Below are positions 50,951-63,277 of a DNA stretch of 64,000 nucleotides, piece after piece; the stretch's first letter is position 1, and each line of letters opens with the position of its first letter. The position numbers and the translations under genes were made by a program. Source of the DNA: Pseudogulbenkiania ferrooxidans 2002 (GTDB taxonomy: Bacteria; Pseudomonadota; Gammaproteobacteria; Burkholderiales; Chromobacteriaceae). The notes under the pieces were generated by a model. The model was given only the letters and a program-made list of their open reading frames with translations. It made no database searches and was not told where the DNA came from. The DNA lies in contig NZ_ACIS01000006.1 in NCBI RefSeq assembly GCF_000174355.1, positions 240,434 through 304,433 on the forward strand. The letters are read 5' to 3'.

Positions 50951-52057
50951 TCAGCCGAAGCGCACGCAATAGATCGGCGGCAGGTGCGCCGACAGGCACT
51001 GCCAGTGCTCACCGCCGTTTTCGGACAGCCACAGCCCGCCGGTGGTGGAGCCCATGGCCAGGCGTAGGCCCGTGGCGTCCACCTCCAGGCCGTGGCGGTA
51101 GACCAGATCGTAGGCCGGGGGCGGCGGCAGGCCGTCGTCCAGGGGCTCGAAGCTGGCGCCGCCGTCCTGGGTGCGCGTGACGACGAAGCGGGCGTCCACC
51201 GGGACACGGCATGCGTCCTTGACGGCCGGGACGAACCAGGCGGTGTCGGGCTCCAGCGGGTGCACGGCGACGGCGAAGCCGAAGCTGGAGGGTTGGGCGA
51301 AGAGCCGCTGCCACTGCGCGCCGCCGTCGCGGGAGCGGAAGATGCCGTTGTGATGCTGTACCCACAGCGCCTCGGGCGCGCCCGCGCATTGCACCATGCG
51401 GTGCGGGTCCTGGATGTTCGGGTCTTCGCGCCGTTCCGGCGGCATGTAGTCGGCCTCCAGGCCGGCGCTGGTGCAGCTCCAACTGGCGCCGTCGTCATGG
51501 CTCTGCCACACGCCGCCGCAGGAGACGGCGAGGGTGAGGTGGCGGCTGTCGCGCGGGTCGACGCAGATGGAGTGGATGCCGGGGGCGTCATAGCCGCCGC
51601 CGAACCATTCCGCGCGCTCCGGGCGGTCCCACAGCGGGCGGTTCAGCACCCAGCTGTCGCCGCCGTCGTCGGAGCGGAACAGGCCGCCCGGGATGGTGCC
51701 GGCCCACAGGACGCCCGGTTGGTCGGGGCCGCCGGGTTCCAGCGCCCAGATCTGCTGCAGCGACCAGGGTGCGGCGGGCGGGTGATCCGGCAAGGGCTCG
51801 GGCAGCGGGGCGGGCTGCGGCGGGTACACCGGCACCGCGCACGGCTCCCAGTCCGTGGCGCCGGCGCGGCGCCGCCACAGCTTGACGCCGAAATGGCCGA
51901 GGTTGAGGGCGGCGTACAGCGTACCGTCGCGCGGGTCGGCCAGCGTCATGCTGACCGGTTCGCCGAGGAAATGGGTCTCTGTGGTCTGCCACCGACCATC
52001 ATGGTGGTGCAGGATGAACAGCCCTTTGCGCGTGGCAACGAGGAGTCGGTCGTTCAT
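50951..52057 (-). CDS. BNR/Asp-box repeat protein (sialidase-like beta-propeller)
   Basis: A 368-residue protein with no signal peptide or membrane segment. It carries at least five Asp-box motifs (SxDxGxxW-like): SDDGGDSW, SHDDGASW, SRDGGAQW, TQDGGASF and SENGGEHW. These mark a beta-propeller of the WD40/YVTN/BNR class. No sialidase catalytic set was identified, so enzymatic activity should not be assumed. It is encoded 15 bp downstream of a MoaD/ThiS-like protein ending in Gly-Gly, a pairing that suggests the propeller is a partner or target of a ubiquitin-like or sulfur-carrier protein. Confidence 0.8.
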   Translation of the reverse strand: MNDRLLVATRKGLFILHHHDGRWQTTETHFLGEPVSMTLADPRDGTLYAALNLGHFGVKLWRRRAGATDWEPCAVPVYPPQPAPLPEPLPDHPPAAPWSLQQIWALEPGGPDQPGVLWAGTIPGGLFRSDDGGDSWVLNRPLWDRPERAEWFGGGYDAPGIHSICVDPRDSRHLTLAVSCGGVWQSHDDGASWSCTSAGLEADYMPPERREDPNIQDPHRMVQCAGAPEALWVQHHNGIFRSRDGGAQWQRLFAQPSSFGFAVAVHPLEPDTAWFVPAVKDACRVPVDARFVVTRTQDGGASFEPLDDGLPPPPAYDLVYRHGLEVDATGLRLAMGSTTGGLWLSENGGEHWQCLSAHLPPIYCVRFG

Positions 52058-52072
52058 GGGGGGAGTCCTGTA

Positions 52073-52342
52073 TCAGCCGCCGGAGAGCGCCTGCACCACG
52101 TAGATGCGGCTGTCGGGAGCAACGTGGTCGCCCAGGCGCTGGCGGTCGCGGATGGCGTGGCCGTCGACGAAGATGGCCATGTGGCGGCGCAACTGCCCCT
52201 GGTCGTCGAGGAGGTAGCCGCGCAGCTCCGGCTGCAGTGCAAACACCGCCTCCAGCGCCGCCCCGACGGTCGGTGCGACAACCTCCCGTTCCGGGCAGAC
52301 GATATGACGCTGGATGGCGGCGGCGAAGGTGATGTGGGGCAT
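52073..52342 (-). CDS. MoaD/ThiS family small beta-grasp protein
   Basis: An 89-residue ubiquitin-like beta-grasp protein, whose sequence ends in ALSGG. The C-terminal di-glycine is the hallmark of sulfur carriers (MoaD, ThiS), which are adenylated and thiocarboxylated there. The segments FAAAIQRHIVCPE, GAALEAVFALQPELRGYL and RHMAIFVDGHAIR fit the fold. No E1-like activating enzyme, moaE or thiG is adjacent. It precedes the BNR-repeat gene by 15 bp on the same strand. Confidence 0.8.
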   Translation of the reverse strand: MPHITFAAAIQRHIVCPEREVVAPTVGAALEAVFALQPELRGYLLDDQGQLRRHMAIFVDGHAIRDRQRLGDHVAPDSRIYVVQALSGG

Positions 52343-52426
52343 GGCAAAACGCCGTGGCGACGGACATCTTCACAGTGTAGGCCATGGTGCCGGGCTTGCC
52401 CGTCGGCGCGCCCGCCGCGCCCGGGC

Positions 52427-53320
52427 TCACCCCGCCTGCAGTCGCCAGCGCTTGAGCACGCTGCCGAAGCCGCCCTGGGTCAGGCTCACCCCGAGCAGGA
52501 TCAGCCCGCCGCCCAGCCAGTGGTGGGCGTGGATGGTTTCGCCGAGCAGGGCGCTGGCGATCAGGGCGGTGAACAGCGGCAGCAGGTTCATGAAGATAGC
52601 GGTGCGCTCGCTGCCCAGCCGTTCGATGCCGCGCATCCAGAAGTAGGCCGCGAGTACCGATGAGGCGATGCCGGCGAACAGCACCAGCCCGACGCCTTGC
52701 GGCGGAATGGCCAGGCTGTCGGCGGTGAGCGCCAGCGGAGCCAGCATCGCCACTGCCAGCAGTACTTGCACGTACAGGTTGAGCCACGGTCCGAACGGCG
52801 GCGCCCAGCGCTTGAGCAGGATGCCGTACAGCGCGTAGGCGGTTGAGCCGACCAGGATCAGCGCGTCGCCACGATTGACGCCGGCGGCGAGCAGGCTGGC
52901 CGGATCGCCCCGGCCCAGCAGGTAGAGCACGCCCGCCAGCGACAGGGCCACGCCCAGCATCGCCGCCGGGCCGACACGTTGGCCGAACACCAGGCCGTTC
53001 AGCAGCAGGCCCAGCAGCGGGATCAGTGCGCAGATCACTCCCATATTGGTGGCGCTGGTACTGTGCGCAGCGTAATAGGCCAGGCACTGGTACAGCACCA
53101 TGCCGAGCACGGCCAGCACGGCAAAGCGCGGCAGATGGGGGAGCAGGGCGTGGCGCTGGCGCCACAAGGGGCGCAGGCAGAACGGGCTGAGCACCAGCGC
53201 GGCCACCAGCCAGCGGTAAAAGGAGATCGCGGCGGGGTCGAACACCGTGGCGGCGGCCTTGGACACCACGGTATTGGCGGCCCAGATCAGCACCGCCAGC
53301 AGGGGAAACAGCACGGGCAT
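52427..53320 (-). CDS. EamA/DMT family transporter
   Basis: A 297-residue inner-membrane protein with ten hydrophobic segments in two EamA repeats (LLAVLIWAANTVVSKAA at the N-terminus; YALYGILLKRWAPP midway). It opens in PVLFPLLAVLIWAANTVV. It likely exports a small metabolite. AAGGAG precedes the ATG at 53320. It is divergent from the AraC-type gene at 53417, the usual layout of a transporter with its own regulator. A GTTGGCCGAA copy at 52978 encodes GQRVG. Confidence 0.8.
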   Translation of the reverse strand: MPVLFPLLAVLIWAANTVVSKAAATVFDPAAISFYRWLVAALVLSPFCLRPLWRQRHALLPHLPRFAVLAVLGMVLYQCLAYYAAHSTSATNMGVICALIPLLGLLLNGLVFGQRVGPAAMLGVALSLAGVLYLLGRGDPASLLAAGVNRGDALILVGSTAYALYGILLKRWAPPFGPWLNLYVQVLLAVAMLAPLALTADSLAIPPQGVGLVLFAGIASSVLAAYFWMRGIERLGSERTAIFMNLLPLFTALIASALLGETIHAHHWLGGGLILLGVSLTQGGFGSVLKRWRLQAG

Positions 53321-53374
53321 GGCCGGCTCCTTGGGATGGAATACCGCCAGTGTAATCTTGTCGTTTTCTCTGCT

Positions 53375-53380
53375 TATAAT
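53375..53380 (+). promoter_or_regulatory. -10 box candidate for the AraC-type gene
   Basis: A perfect TATAAT lies 36 bp before the ATG at 53417; the -35 region is poor (GTAATC), consistent with regulator-dependent or weak expression. Confidence 0.35.
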
Positions 53381-53416
53381 GCGAACCAGACAAAGCGATG
53401 AGGCAAAGCCGACAAT

Positions 53417-54205
53417 ATGGACCTGCCCTATAGGGACGCCGACCTGCAACTGCCGCCACCGTCGCCGCTCTACTTCCGCTACGACCAGTTCGAGCCTCAT
53501 ACCGGCTTCGAGCTGCACCGCCATCCCTGGGGGCAGCTCAACCGCATCAGCCTGGGCCTGATCGAGCTGGAGTTGGAAGGGCGCAAACTGACCGCCCCGG
53601 CCGACTACCTGGTGTGGGTACCCGCCGATCTGCCGCACGCCGCCTACGTGCGCCTGGCGATGGAGTACACCTCGGTCTACGTCGACGCCGCGCTGGCGGC
53701 GCGCCTGCCTGCCACGGCCTGCCTGATCGCGCAGACACCGGTGGTGCGGGCCTTGCTGGAGGACTTCTGCCAGCGCCGCGTGACGGCCATGGCCGACGAC
53801 TGGGACGTGCGCCAGGCCGAGTTGCTGGTGGAGCACCTGGTGCGGGCGGGGGCCGAGGACAGCTATCTGCCGGAGAGTGCCGACCGCCAATTGGCGCCAA
53901 TCCTGCACGCCATCCGGCTCGATCCGGCCGATGCCACCACGCTGGCGCAGTGGGCCGAGCAGGTGCACTGCACCGAGCGCACCCTGGCGCGGCGCTTCCA
54001 GAGCGAGCTGGGCATGAGCTTCGTGCAGTGGCGCAACCGCGTGCGTCTGCTGCAGGCGCTGGCGTGGCTGAAGGAGGGCTGGCCGGTGCAGGAGATCGCC
54101 GCTCGCCTGAGCTATGGCACCGCCTCGGCGTTCATCGCGATGTTCCGCAAGCAGATGGGGTTCTCGCCGGAGCGCTACCGGCGCCAGCTGCGCGGCGAGA
54201 TATAG
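53417..54205 (+). CDS. AraC family transcriptional regulator
   Basis: A 262-residue regulator with an N-terminal cupin-like sensor domain (YDQFEPHTGFELHRHPWGQLNRI) and a C-terminal pair of helix-turn-helix motifs (TTLAQWAEQVHCTERTLARRFQSELGMSFVQWRNRVRLLQA; WPVQEIAARLSYGTASAFIAMFRKQMGFSPERYRR). These match the AraC/XylS family. Divergence from the EamA transporter suggests that it controls that gene. The effector is unknown. Confidence 0.8.
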   Translation: MDLPYRDADLQLPPPSPLYFRYDQFEPHTGFELHRHPWGQLNRISLGLIELELEGRKLTAPADYLVWVPADLPHAAYVRLAMEYTSVYVDAALAARLPATACLIAQTPVVRALLEDFCQRRVTAMADDWDVRQAELLVEHLVRAGAEDSYLPESADRQLAPILHAIRLDPADATTLAQWAEQVHCTERTLARRFQSELGMSFVQWRNRVRLLQALAWLKEGWPVQEIAARLSYGTASAFIAMFRKQMGFSPERYRRQLRGEI

Positions 54206-54343
54206 GGGACTGTCGCGGACGGGCTCGGCCATCGCATATCGCTGGTCCTCCCGGCCGATAGGCCGGCTCGCCGGGTACGCATCCCCATCCCCATTGCCGG
54301 CTGCACTACCATGAAAGCGTCCCCCTTTGCCGCGATGTGACGC

Positions 54344-57300
54344 GTGAATCCGCTTCCCTTCTTCCATCCCGCCGTGGCGCGCTGGTTCGTCGCTACCTTC
54401 GCCACGCCCACCGCCGCCCAGGCGCAGGCCTGGCCGGTGATACAGTCCGGCCGCCACGTGCTGATCGCCGCGCCGACCGGCTCCGGCAAGACGCTGGCCG
54501 CGTTTCTCGCCGCCATCGACGCGCTGGTGCGCGAGGGGCTCTCCGGCGGGCTGCCGGACGAGACGCAGGTGGTCTACGTCTCGCCGCTCAAGGCGCTGTC
54601 GAACGATATCCAGAAGAACCTGGAAACGCCGCTGGCCGGCATCCGCGACGCGCTCGCGGCCTGCGGCCTGCCCGAGGTGGACATCCGCACCCTGGTGCGC
54701 ACCGGCGACACCCCGCAGGCGGAGCGCGAGAAGATGCGCCACCGCCCGCCGCATATCGTGGTCACCACCCCGGAATCGCTCTACGTGCTGTTGGGGTCCG
54801 AATCGGGCCGCAGGATGCTCGCCACCACCCGCACCGTGATCGTCGACGAGATCCACGCGCTGGCGCCGAACAAGCGCGGCTCGCACCTGGCGCTGTCGCT
54901 GGAGCGGCTGGCGGCGCTGAGCGGAGACAAGCTGGTGCGGGTCGGCCTGTCGGCCACCCAGAAGCCGATCGAGGAGGTGGCGCGCTTCCTGGTCGGGGCC
55001 GCAGCGGATGGCGGCCGCGCGCCGGACTGCACCATCATCGATACCGGCCACGCGCGGCGGCGCGACCTGGCGCTGGAGGTGCCGCTCTCGCCGCTCGAGG
55101 CGGTGATGTCGGGCGAGGTGTGGCAGCAGGTGTACGACCGGCTCGCCACGCTGATCGACGAGCATCGCACCACGCTGGTGTTCGTCAACACGCGCCGATT
55201 GGCCGAACGCGTCACGCGCCATCTGTCGGAGCGCCTGGGCGAGACGTTGGTGGCGGCGCATCACGGCAGCCTGGCGCGCGAGGCGCGGCTGGACGCCGAG
55301 CAGCGTCTCAAGCGCGGCGAACTGCGCGCGCTGGTGGCCACCGCCTCGCTGGAACTGGGTATCGACATCGGCGACGTCGACCTGGTGTGCCAGCTCGGCT
55401 CGCCGCGCTCGATCTCGGCGTTTCTGCAGCGCGTCGGCCGCTCCGGCCACGCCGTGAGCGGCACGCCGAAGGGGAGGCTGTTCCCGCTGTCGCGCGACGA
55501 TCTGGTGGAGTGCGCGGCGCTGCTCGACAGCGTGCGGCGCGGTGAACTCGACTATCTCATCATCCCGCCGCAGCCGCTCGACGTGCTGGCGCAGCAGATC
55601 GTCGCCGAGGTGGCGGCGCAGGACTGGGGCGAGGACGCGCTGTACCAGCGCCTGCGCCGCGCCTGGCCCTACCGCGCCCTGGCGCCGGAGGATTACGCCG
55701 CGGTGCTCGCCATGTTGGCTGAAGGCTACAGCACCCGGCGCGGCCGCCACGGCGCGCTGATCCACCACGACGCGATCAACCGCGTGCTGCGCGGCCGGCG
55801 TGGCGCCCGGCTCACCGCGCTGACCAGCGGCGGCACCATCCCGGACACCGCCGACTACCAGGTACTGCTGGAGCCGGAAAACCACATCATCGGCACCGTG
55901 AACGAAGACTTCGCGGTGGAAAGCGCAGCCGGCGACGTGTTCCAGCTCGGCAACAATTCCTACCGCATCCTGCGCATCGAGCGCGGCACGGTGAGGGTGG
56001 AAGACGCGCACGGCCAGCCGCCCTCGATCCCGTTCTGGTTCGGCGAGGCGCCGGGCCGCAGCGACGCGTTGTCGCAGGCGGTGGCACGGCTGCGTGCCGA
56101 AACCGCCGCCTGCTTGCGGCACGACCCGCAGGGCGACACCGCGTTGGGCTGGCTGGCCGACGACCTGGGCATCGGCGCGCCGGCCGCGCGCCAGCTGGTC
56201 GATTACCTGGCGGCGGCGCACGCCGCGCTGGGCTGCCTGCCGACGCTGGACACCCTGGTGTTCGAACGCTTCTTCGACGCGGTCGGCGGCATGCAGCTGG
56301 TGATCCACTCGCCGTACGGCAGCCGCGTCAACCGCGCCTGGGGGCTCGCCTTGCGCAAGCGTTTCTGCCGCAAGTTCAACTTCGAGCTGCAGGCCGCCGC
56401 CACCGAGGACAACATCGTGCTGTCGCTCACCACCGCGCACAGCTTCGATCTGGCCGAGGTGGCGCGCTATCTCCACTCGGCCAGCGCGCGCCTGGTGCTG
56501 ATCCAGGCGCTGCTCGACGCGCCGATGTTCATCACGCGCTGGCGCTGGGTCGCCTGCATCGCGCTGGCGCTGCCGCGTTTTCGCGGCGGCAAGAAGGTGC
56601 CGCCGCAGCTGATGCGCATGAATGCCGAAGACCTGATCACGGCGATCTTCCCGGACCAGCTCGCCTGCGCCGAAAACCTGGTCGGCGAGCGCGAAATCCC
56701 CGACCACCCGCTGGTGCGCCAGACCCTGGCCGATTGCCTCACCGACGCCATGGACGTGGACGGCTTCGAGCGCCTGCTGGCCGGCCTGGAGTCGGGTGCC
56801 ATCCGCGTCGAGGCGCGCGACCTGACCGAGCCCTCGCCGCTGGCGCTCGAGGTGCTCACCGCCAAGCCCTACGCCTTCCTCGACGACGCACCGCTGGAAG
56901 AGCGCCGCACCCAGGCGGTGATGAGCCGGCGCTGGCTCGACCCGGACACCGCCGCCGACCTCGGCCGGCTCGACCCTGCCGCCATCGCCCGGGTGCGCGA
57001 GGAAGCCTGGCCGGACCCGGCCAACGCCGACGAACTGCACGACGCGCTGGTGTGGCTGAGCTTCGTCACCACGGCGGAAGTGGCGGCGCAGCCGGGCTGG
57101 GGCGAGTGGCTGGCGGCACTGGCGAAACAGCGGCGCGTGGCGCGTGTGCAGCACGACGGCGCGGCGCTGTGGATCGCCGCCGAGCGGCTGAGCCAGTTCC
57201 GGACGCTGTGGTCCGGACTCAAGACGCAGCCAGCCATCAGCCCCCCGGAGGGCGAGGCCCTGCGCGATTGGACGCCGGACACCGCCTTGATCGCGATCGT

Positions 57301-58678
57301 GCGCGGCCGGCTCGAAGGTCTGGGGCCGATGACCTGGCCGGCGTGCGCCGCCGCGCTGGGCGAAGACCCGGGTCGGGTGCAAGGCGCGCTGCTGGCGCTG
57401 GAAAACGAGGGCTTCGCGCTGCGCGGGCGCTTCACCGCCGAGGCGGCGGACGACGAATGGTGCGAGCGGAGGCTGTTGGCGCGCATCCATCGCTACACCG
57501 TCAAGCAGCTGCGCGCCGAGATCGAGCCGGTGGCCGCGCGCGACTTCCTGCGCTTCCTGTTCGACTGGCAGCACGTGGCCGCGGACTCGCGCATGGAAGG
57601 ACAGGACGCGGTGGCGGCGGTGGCCACCCAGCTGGAAGGCTACGAGGCCCCGGCCGGCGCCTGGGAGACCGAGCTGCTGCCGGCGCGCATCCCGGCCTAC
57701 GAGCCGGCCTGGCTGGACGACCTGTGCCTGGCCGGGCGCCTGTCGTGGGCGCGCCTGACGCCGCGCAGCGTTCAGCCGGACAAGGCCGGCAAGGGCGTGA
57801 CGCCGGTGCGCACCACGCCGATCACGCTGTTCGCCCGGCGCAACGCCCAGCTCTGGACGCAGCTCGCCGCCACCCCGGACGCGCCGCCGCTCAGCGGGCG
57901 TGCCCAGGCGGTGGCCGACTGCATCCGCCAGCACGGCGCCTCGTTCTTCGATGAACTGCGCGACGGCACGCACTTGCTGGGGGTGCAGGTGGAAGAGGCG
58001 CTGGCCGAGCTGGTGGCGGTCGGGCTGGTGAATGCCGACAGCTTCGGCGGCCTGCGCGCGCTGCTGGTGCCGTCCGAGCGGCGCCGCCCCAGCGGCGGCA
58101 GCACGCGCCGACGCCACCACCGCACCGTGATGTTTGGCATGGAAGACGCCGGGCGCTGGGCGCTGGCACGGCGCGGCGCGGCTTCGGCCAACCTTGACGA
58201 GGCGCTCGAGCACGTCGCGCGTACCTTGCTGCGCCGCTACGGTGTGGTGTTCTGGCGCGTGCTGGAGCGCGAGGCCGACTGGCTGCCGCCGTGGCGCGAC
58301 CTGCTGCGTGTGTACCGCCGGCTCGAAGCGCGCGGCGAAATCCGCGGCGGCCGCTTCGTCGCCGGTTTCTCCGGCGAGCAGTTCGCCCTGCCCGAGGCGG
58401 TGGGGCTGCTGCGCGAGGTGCGGCGCAAGCCGCCCACGGGCGAGTGGCTGTCGCTGTCCGGTGCCGACCCGCTCAACCTGGTCGGCATCCTGACGCCCGG
58501 ACCCAAGCTCGCGGCGCTCACCGGCAACCGCGTGCTGTTCCGTGACGGCCTGCCGGTCGCCGTGTTCGCCGCCGGCGAGGTGCGTTACCTCGAAACCCTG
58601 GACGCGCAGGAGCAATGGAGCGCCCACAACGCGCTGTTGCGCCGCCACGTCCCCCCGATGCTGGCGGATTTTTCCTGA
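54344..58678 (+). CDS. lhr: ATP-dependent helicase Lhr
   Basis: Large superfamily 2 DNA/RNA helicase, 1444 residues, of the Lhr family implicated in DNA repair. Motifs seen are Walker [15 protein letters not shown] (motif II), [11 protein letters not shown] (motif III), and QRVGRSGH (motif VI). The Lhr core (winged helix, beta-barrel) is followed by the long Lhr-C extension of this family. A GTG start at 54344 fits the conserved [14 protein letters not shown]. Full-length and intact. A minus-oriented copy of the dispersed 15-mer at 58181-58195 encodes ASANLD. Confidence 0.85.
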   Translation: MNPLPFFHPAVARWFVATFATPTAAQAQAWPVIQSGRHVLIAAPTGSGKTLAAFLAAIDALVREGLSGGLPDETQVVYVSPLKALSNDIQKNLETPLAGIRDALAACGLPEVDIRTLVRTGDTPQAEREKMRHRPPHIVVTTPESLYVLLGSESGRRMLATTRTVIVDEIHALAPNKRGSHLALSLERLAALSGDKLVRVGLSATQKPIEEVARFLVGAAADGGRAPDCTIIDTGHARRRDLALEVPLSPLEAVMSGEVWQQVYDRLATLIDEHRTTLVFVNTRRLAERVTRHLSERLGETLVAAHHGSLAREARLDAEQRLKRGELRALVATASLELGIDIGDVDLVCQLGSPRSISAFLQRVGRSGHAVSGTPKGRLFPLSRDDLVECAALLDSVRRGELDYLIIPPQPLDVLAQQIVAEVAAQDWGEDALYQRLRRAWPYRALAPEDYAAVLAMLAEGYSTRRGRHGALIHHDAINRVLRGRRGARLTALTSGGTIPDTADYQVLLEPENHIIGTVNEDFAVESAAGDVFQLGNNSYRILRIERGTVRVEDAHGQPPSIPFWFGEAPGRSDALSQAVARLRAETAACLRHDPQGDTALGWLADDLGIGAPAARQLVDYLAAAHAALGCLPTLDTLVFERFFDAVGGMQLVIHSPYGSRVNRAWGLALRKRFCRKFNFELQAAATEDNIVLSLTTAHSFDLAEVARYLHSASARLVLIQALLDAPMFITRWRWVACIALALPRFRGGKKVPPQLMRMNAEDLITAIFPDQLACAENLVGEREIPDHPLVRQTLADCLTDAMDVDGFERLLAGLESGAIRVEARDLTEPSPLALEVLTAKPYAFLDDAPLEERRTQAVMSRRWLDPDTAADLGRLDPAAIARVREEAWPDPANADELHDALVWLSFVTTAEVAAQPGWGEWLAALAKQRRVARVQHDGAALWIAAERLSQFRTLWSGLKTQPAISPPEGEALRDWTPDTALIAIVRGRLEGLGPMTWPACAAALGEDPGRVQGALLALENEGFALRGRFTAEAADDEWCERRLLARIHRYTVKQLRAEIEPVAARDFLRFLFDWQHVAADSRMEGQDAVAAVATQLEGYEAPAGAWETELLPARIPAYEPAWLDDLCLAGRLSWARLTPRSVQPDKAGKGVTPVRTTPITLFARRNAQLWTQLAATPDAPPLSGRAQAVADCIRQHGASFFDELRDGTHLLGVQVEEALAELVAVGLVNADSFGGLRALLVPSERRRPSGGSTRRRHHRTVMFGMEDAGRWALARRGAASANLDEALEHVARTLLRRYGVVFWRVLEREADWLPPWRDLLRVYRRLEARGEIRGGRFVAGFSGEQFALPEAVGLLREVRRKPPTGEWLSLSGADPLNLVGILTPGPKLAALTGNRVLFRDGLPVAVFAAGEVRYLETLDAQEQWSAHNALLRRHVPPMLADFS
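58181..58195 (-). repeat. Dispersed word AAGGTTGGCCGAAGC, extended copy in lhr
   Basis: Exact 15-mer inside lhr. The reading frame gives ASANL, the same as in the truC terminus. Confidence 0.7.
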
Positions 58679-58743
58679 CGCGGGAGCCGGCTTGAAAGCG
58701 GCGCCGTGAACGCCATTTACCCCCCATGGGAGGCATGAACACC

Positions 58744-59150
58744 ATGAGATCACGCGACCTGATGTCCTGGATGTGGGGCGACGCCCTGTCCCTGCTGGAG
58801 CAGGCCGAGCGGCTGCACTGCCAGTTCTTTCGCAGCGGCCCGGCGCGCGCACCCTGCCTCGAGCCGCCGATCGACGTGGTGGAGAGCGAGGACGCCATGA
58901 TCGTCTACGTCGCCCTGCCGGGGGTGCCCGCGGCGGCCATCGTCGTGGCGTTCGAGCCGGGCGGGGTCACGGTGGCGGCGGAGCGGCGCTTCCCCGCCTC
59001 CCGGGCGGCCCATATCCACCGCATCGAAATTCCCTACGGACGCTTCGAGCGCCACATCCCTCTGCCCCTGCACATCCTCGAGCCGGCCCCGCCGGAACTG
59101 GCGGATGGTTGCCTGGTATTGACCTTCAGAAAAGTAAGGGAGGTTCCACG

Positions 59151-59154
<4 letters not shown>
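58744..59154 (+). CDS. Hsp20/alpha-crystallin family protein
   Basis: A 136-residue small heat-shock protein. The alpha-crystallin domain is visible from EPPIDVVESEDAMIVYVALPGVPAAAIVVAFEPGGVTV to the end, with the LTFRKVREVPR tail. Members bind unfolded proteins. Starts at 58726, 58735 and 58744 are possible; GGGAGG at 58728-58733 best fits 58744. Its TGA overlaps the lon ATG, so the chaperone and protease are translationally coupled. Confidence 0.8.
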
Positions 59155-61580
<2,426 letters not shown>

Positions 61581-61629
61581 TATTGCCCAGCTTGCAGGCG
61601 ACATGGCCGGGCGTGCTGCGACAGGATTT

Positions 61630-61663
61630 GCCGGATGCGGCGCCACGTGGCGCCGCATCCGGC
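61630..61663. terminator. 34-bp perfect palindrome after lon
   Basis: GCCGGATGCGGCGCCAC and its exact complement lie back to back between convergent lon and the pirin gene. It can fold as a 15-bp hairpin and probably ends transcription in both directions, although the T-tract is weak. Confidence 0.6.
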
Positions 61664-61712
61664 GGTTTGGTGCCCAAAGCAGCGGGGCGGGGCGGTGCTT
61701 CCCGCCTGGCGC

Positions 61713-62414
61713 TTACGGCACCATGTCGAAGAACAGCACCTCGGCCGCTGCGCCCTCGCTTAGCAGCAAGCGCGAGTCACCCTGTACCTTGACGCCATCG
61801 CCGGCCTGCAAGGGATAGCCGTCCAGTTTCACGCTGCCGCGCGCCACGTGGATATAGCCCAGACGCGGCGCCGTCTGCACCCACTCGACCTGCTCCTCGC
61901 CGTCGATCAGCGCGCTGTAGAGCGCCACGTCCTGACGAATGCTCAGCGAGCCGTCGCGGCCGTCCGGCGATACCAGCAGGCGCAGCTTGCCGCGCTTTTC
62001 CTCGGTCTCGAAGCGGCGTTGCTGGTAGCTCGGACGCAGGCCGTTTTGCTCCGGCATCACCCAGATCTGTAGGAAATGCACCGGCTCCTGGTGCGAATGG
62101 TTGAATTCGCTATGGGCGATGCCGGTGCCGGCACTCATCAGCTGCACGTCGCCCGGCACGATCACCGAGCCGGTGCCCAGGGTGTCCTTGTGCTCCAGCG
62201 CACCTTCCAGCACATACGAGATGATCTCCATGTCGCGGTGGCCGTGGGTGGGAAAGCCGCTGCCGCCGGCCACGGTGTCGTCGTTGATGACCCGCAGCGG
62301 CCCCCAGCCCATGTGGTTGGGGTCGAAATAGCTGGCAAAGGAGAAGGTATGGTAGCTATTCAGCCAGCCGTGGTCGGCATGTCCCCGTTCGTTCGCTTTC
62401 CTGACGTTCAGCAT
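61713..62414 (-). CDS. Pirin family protein (YhhW-like)
   Basis: A 233-residue bicupin with the full set of metal ligands H57, H59 (FPTHGHRD), H101 and E103 (IAHSEF), as in E. coli YhhW, which has quercetin 2,3-dioxygenase activity. The bacterial role is unclear; pirins often accompany redox regulators. The start at 62414 gives MLNVRKANERGHADHGW, standard for the family. The 392 bp upstream contain no intact gene. Confidence 0.8.
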   Translation of the reverse strand: MLNVRKANERGHADHGWLNSYHTFSFASYFDPNHMGWGPLRVINDDTVAGGSGFPTHGHRDMEIISYVLEGALEHKDTLGTGSVIVPGDVQLMSAGTGIAHSEFNHSHQEPVHFLQIWVMPEQNGLRPSYQQRRFETEEKRGKLRLLVSPDGRDGSLSIRQDVALYSALIDGEEQVEWVQTAPRLGYIHVARGSVKLDGYPLQAGDGVKVQGDSRLLLSEGAAAEVLFFDMVP

Positions 62415-62529
62415 GATCGGCTCCTGTTGGTGGGGCGGTATCGGCCCCGATTCATCATGGCTGTCAGTATGGGCGTTATTTTTTCGATTGAATAACGCAA
62501 AAAATACGGCTATTTGATCTGATTTTTAG
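62415..62529. other. Non-coding region upstream of pirin
   Basis: AT-rich tract with GTATGGGCGTTATTTTTTCGATTGAATAACGCA; GCGTTATT and AATAACGC (around 62475-62500) form an inverted repeat that could be an operator of the pirin gene. No regulator gene is next to it. Confidence 0.4.
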
Positions 62530-62692
62530 ATGTGTTGCGCCGCGCCCAAGCTGTGGCCCGGCGCTGCGCCTCGTCGCGCGGCAGGCCGGGCAGCGCAACC
62601 GTGAGTTCGACTTCGCTGCCGAACCCGTCCGGGAGGGTGCCGCTTTGCGCGTGCCTTGCCAGGCGGCAGCGCCGGCGCGCCGGGAACGTTAT
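62530..62692 (-). pseudogene. Remnant of an Ohr/OsmC-type peroxiredoxin
   Basis: On the minus strand, a stretch reads FPARRRCRLARHAQSGTL and then DGFGSEVELTVALPGLPRD, EAQRRATAWARR, resembling the central part of organic hydroperoxide resistance protein (Ohr), where TGFGLVVDLHISLPG is followed by an alpha helix. It lacks a start and both catalytic cysteine regions, and the downstream part ends in an unrelated AT-rich stretch. It may be a decayed ohr gene; the similarity is judged by eye. Confidence 0.4.
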
Positions 62693-62806
62693 GCGCCGAT
62701 CACAATCTATGCAAGTAGCGATGCCGTCAGCTAAGTCTTAGACTGGGATGGATTGGAGATGTCCGTCACCCGGCGTTTTGCACCACAGCTCAAGGAAAGG
62801 ACTTTG

Positions 62807-63235
62807 ATGAAAAAGCTCTTGCTAGCCTCGCTATTCGCCGCGGCAACCTCCTCGGCGCTGGCTGCCGATGTCGGGGTATCGATCAGCATCGGCGATCCTA
62901 ATTTCTACGGCCAGATCGACATCGGCAACTTCCCGCGGCCTGCCGTCATCTATGCGGAACCCGTCATCATCCGGCGCTCGCCCGTGGTGTATGAACCGAT
63001 CTACCTGCGCGTTCCCCCTGGCCATGCCAAGCACTGGCGCCAGCACTGCGCCGAATACCGCGCCTGCGGCCGGCCGGTGTATTTCGTGCGGGACGAGTGG
63101 TACAACGACGTCTACGCGCCACGCTACCGTCGGCACGACTACGACCGCCGCGATGGCCGCCGCGACGAGCGCCGTTACCCCGGTAACGAGCACGGCCACG
63201 GCCATGGCAAGGGGAAATGGCAAGAGGACCGCTAA
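62807..63235 (+). CDS. Small exported protein with basic/His-rich tail
   Basis: A 142-residue protein with a clear signal peptide (MKKLLLASLFAAATSSALA, cleavage near 19). The mature part contains YGQIDIGNFPRPAVIYAEP, SPVVYEPIYLRVPPGHAKHW, an HCAEYRACGRPVYFVRDEW segment with two cysteines and a C-terminal tail rich in Arg, Asp, His and Gly. The family is common in betaproteobacteria but without known function. AAGGAAAGGA precedes the ATG at 62807; an upstream in-frame ATG has no ribosome-binding site. A terminator follows. Confidence 0.75.
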   Translation: MKKLLLASLFAAATSSALAADVGVSISIGDPNFYGQIDIGNFPRPAVIYAEPVIIRRSPVVYEPIYLRVPPGHAKHWRQHCAEYRACGRPVYFVRDEWYNDVYAPRYRRHDYDRRDGRRDERRYPGNEHGHGHGKGKWQEDR

Positions 63236-63245
63236 CCCCGCCGAA

Positions 63246-63277
63246 AACACCCGCTCGCTCGCAGCGGGTGTTCTTTA
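63246..63277 (+). terminator. Rho-independent terminator
   Basis: AACACCCGCT/AGCGGGTGTT stem with a 7-nt loop and CTTTAA tail, 10 bp after the exported protein gene. Confidence 0.75.

Noticed and set aside
44702-55207. Near-copies of the dispersed word (CTTGGCCGAA at 44701, ATTGGCCGAA at 55198)
   Set aside because: They match only nine of ten bases and were left out of the count of 17 to keep it conservative.
52427-58852. A 2141-codon open frame on the minus strand, antisense to lhr
   Set aside because: Only its last 297 codons (EamA transporter) look like a protein. The rest is low-complexity Arg/Gly/Ala/His-rich translation opposite lhr, which has clear helicase motifs; such frames are common in GC-rich DNA.
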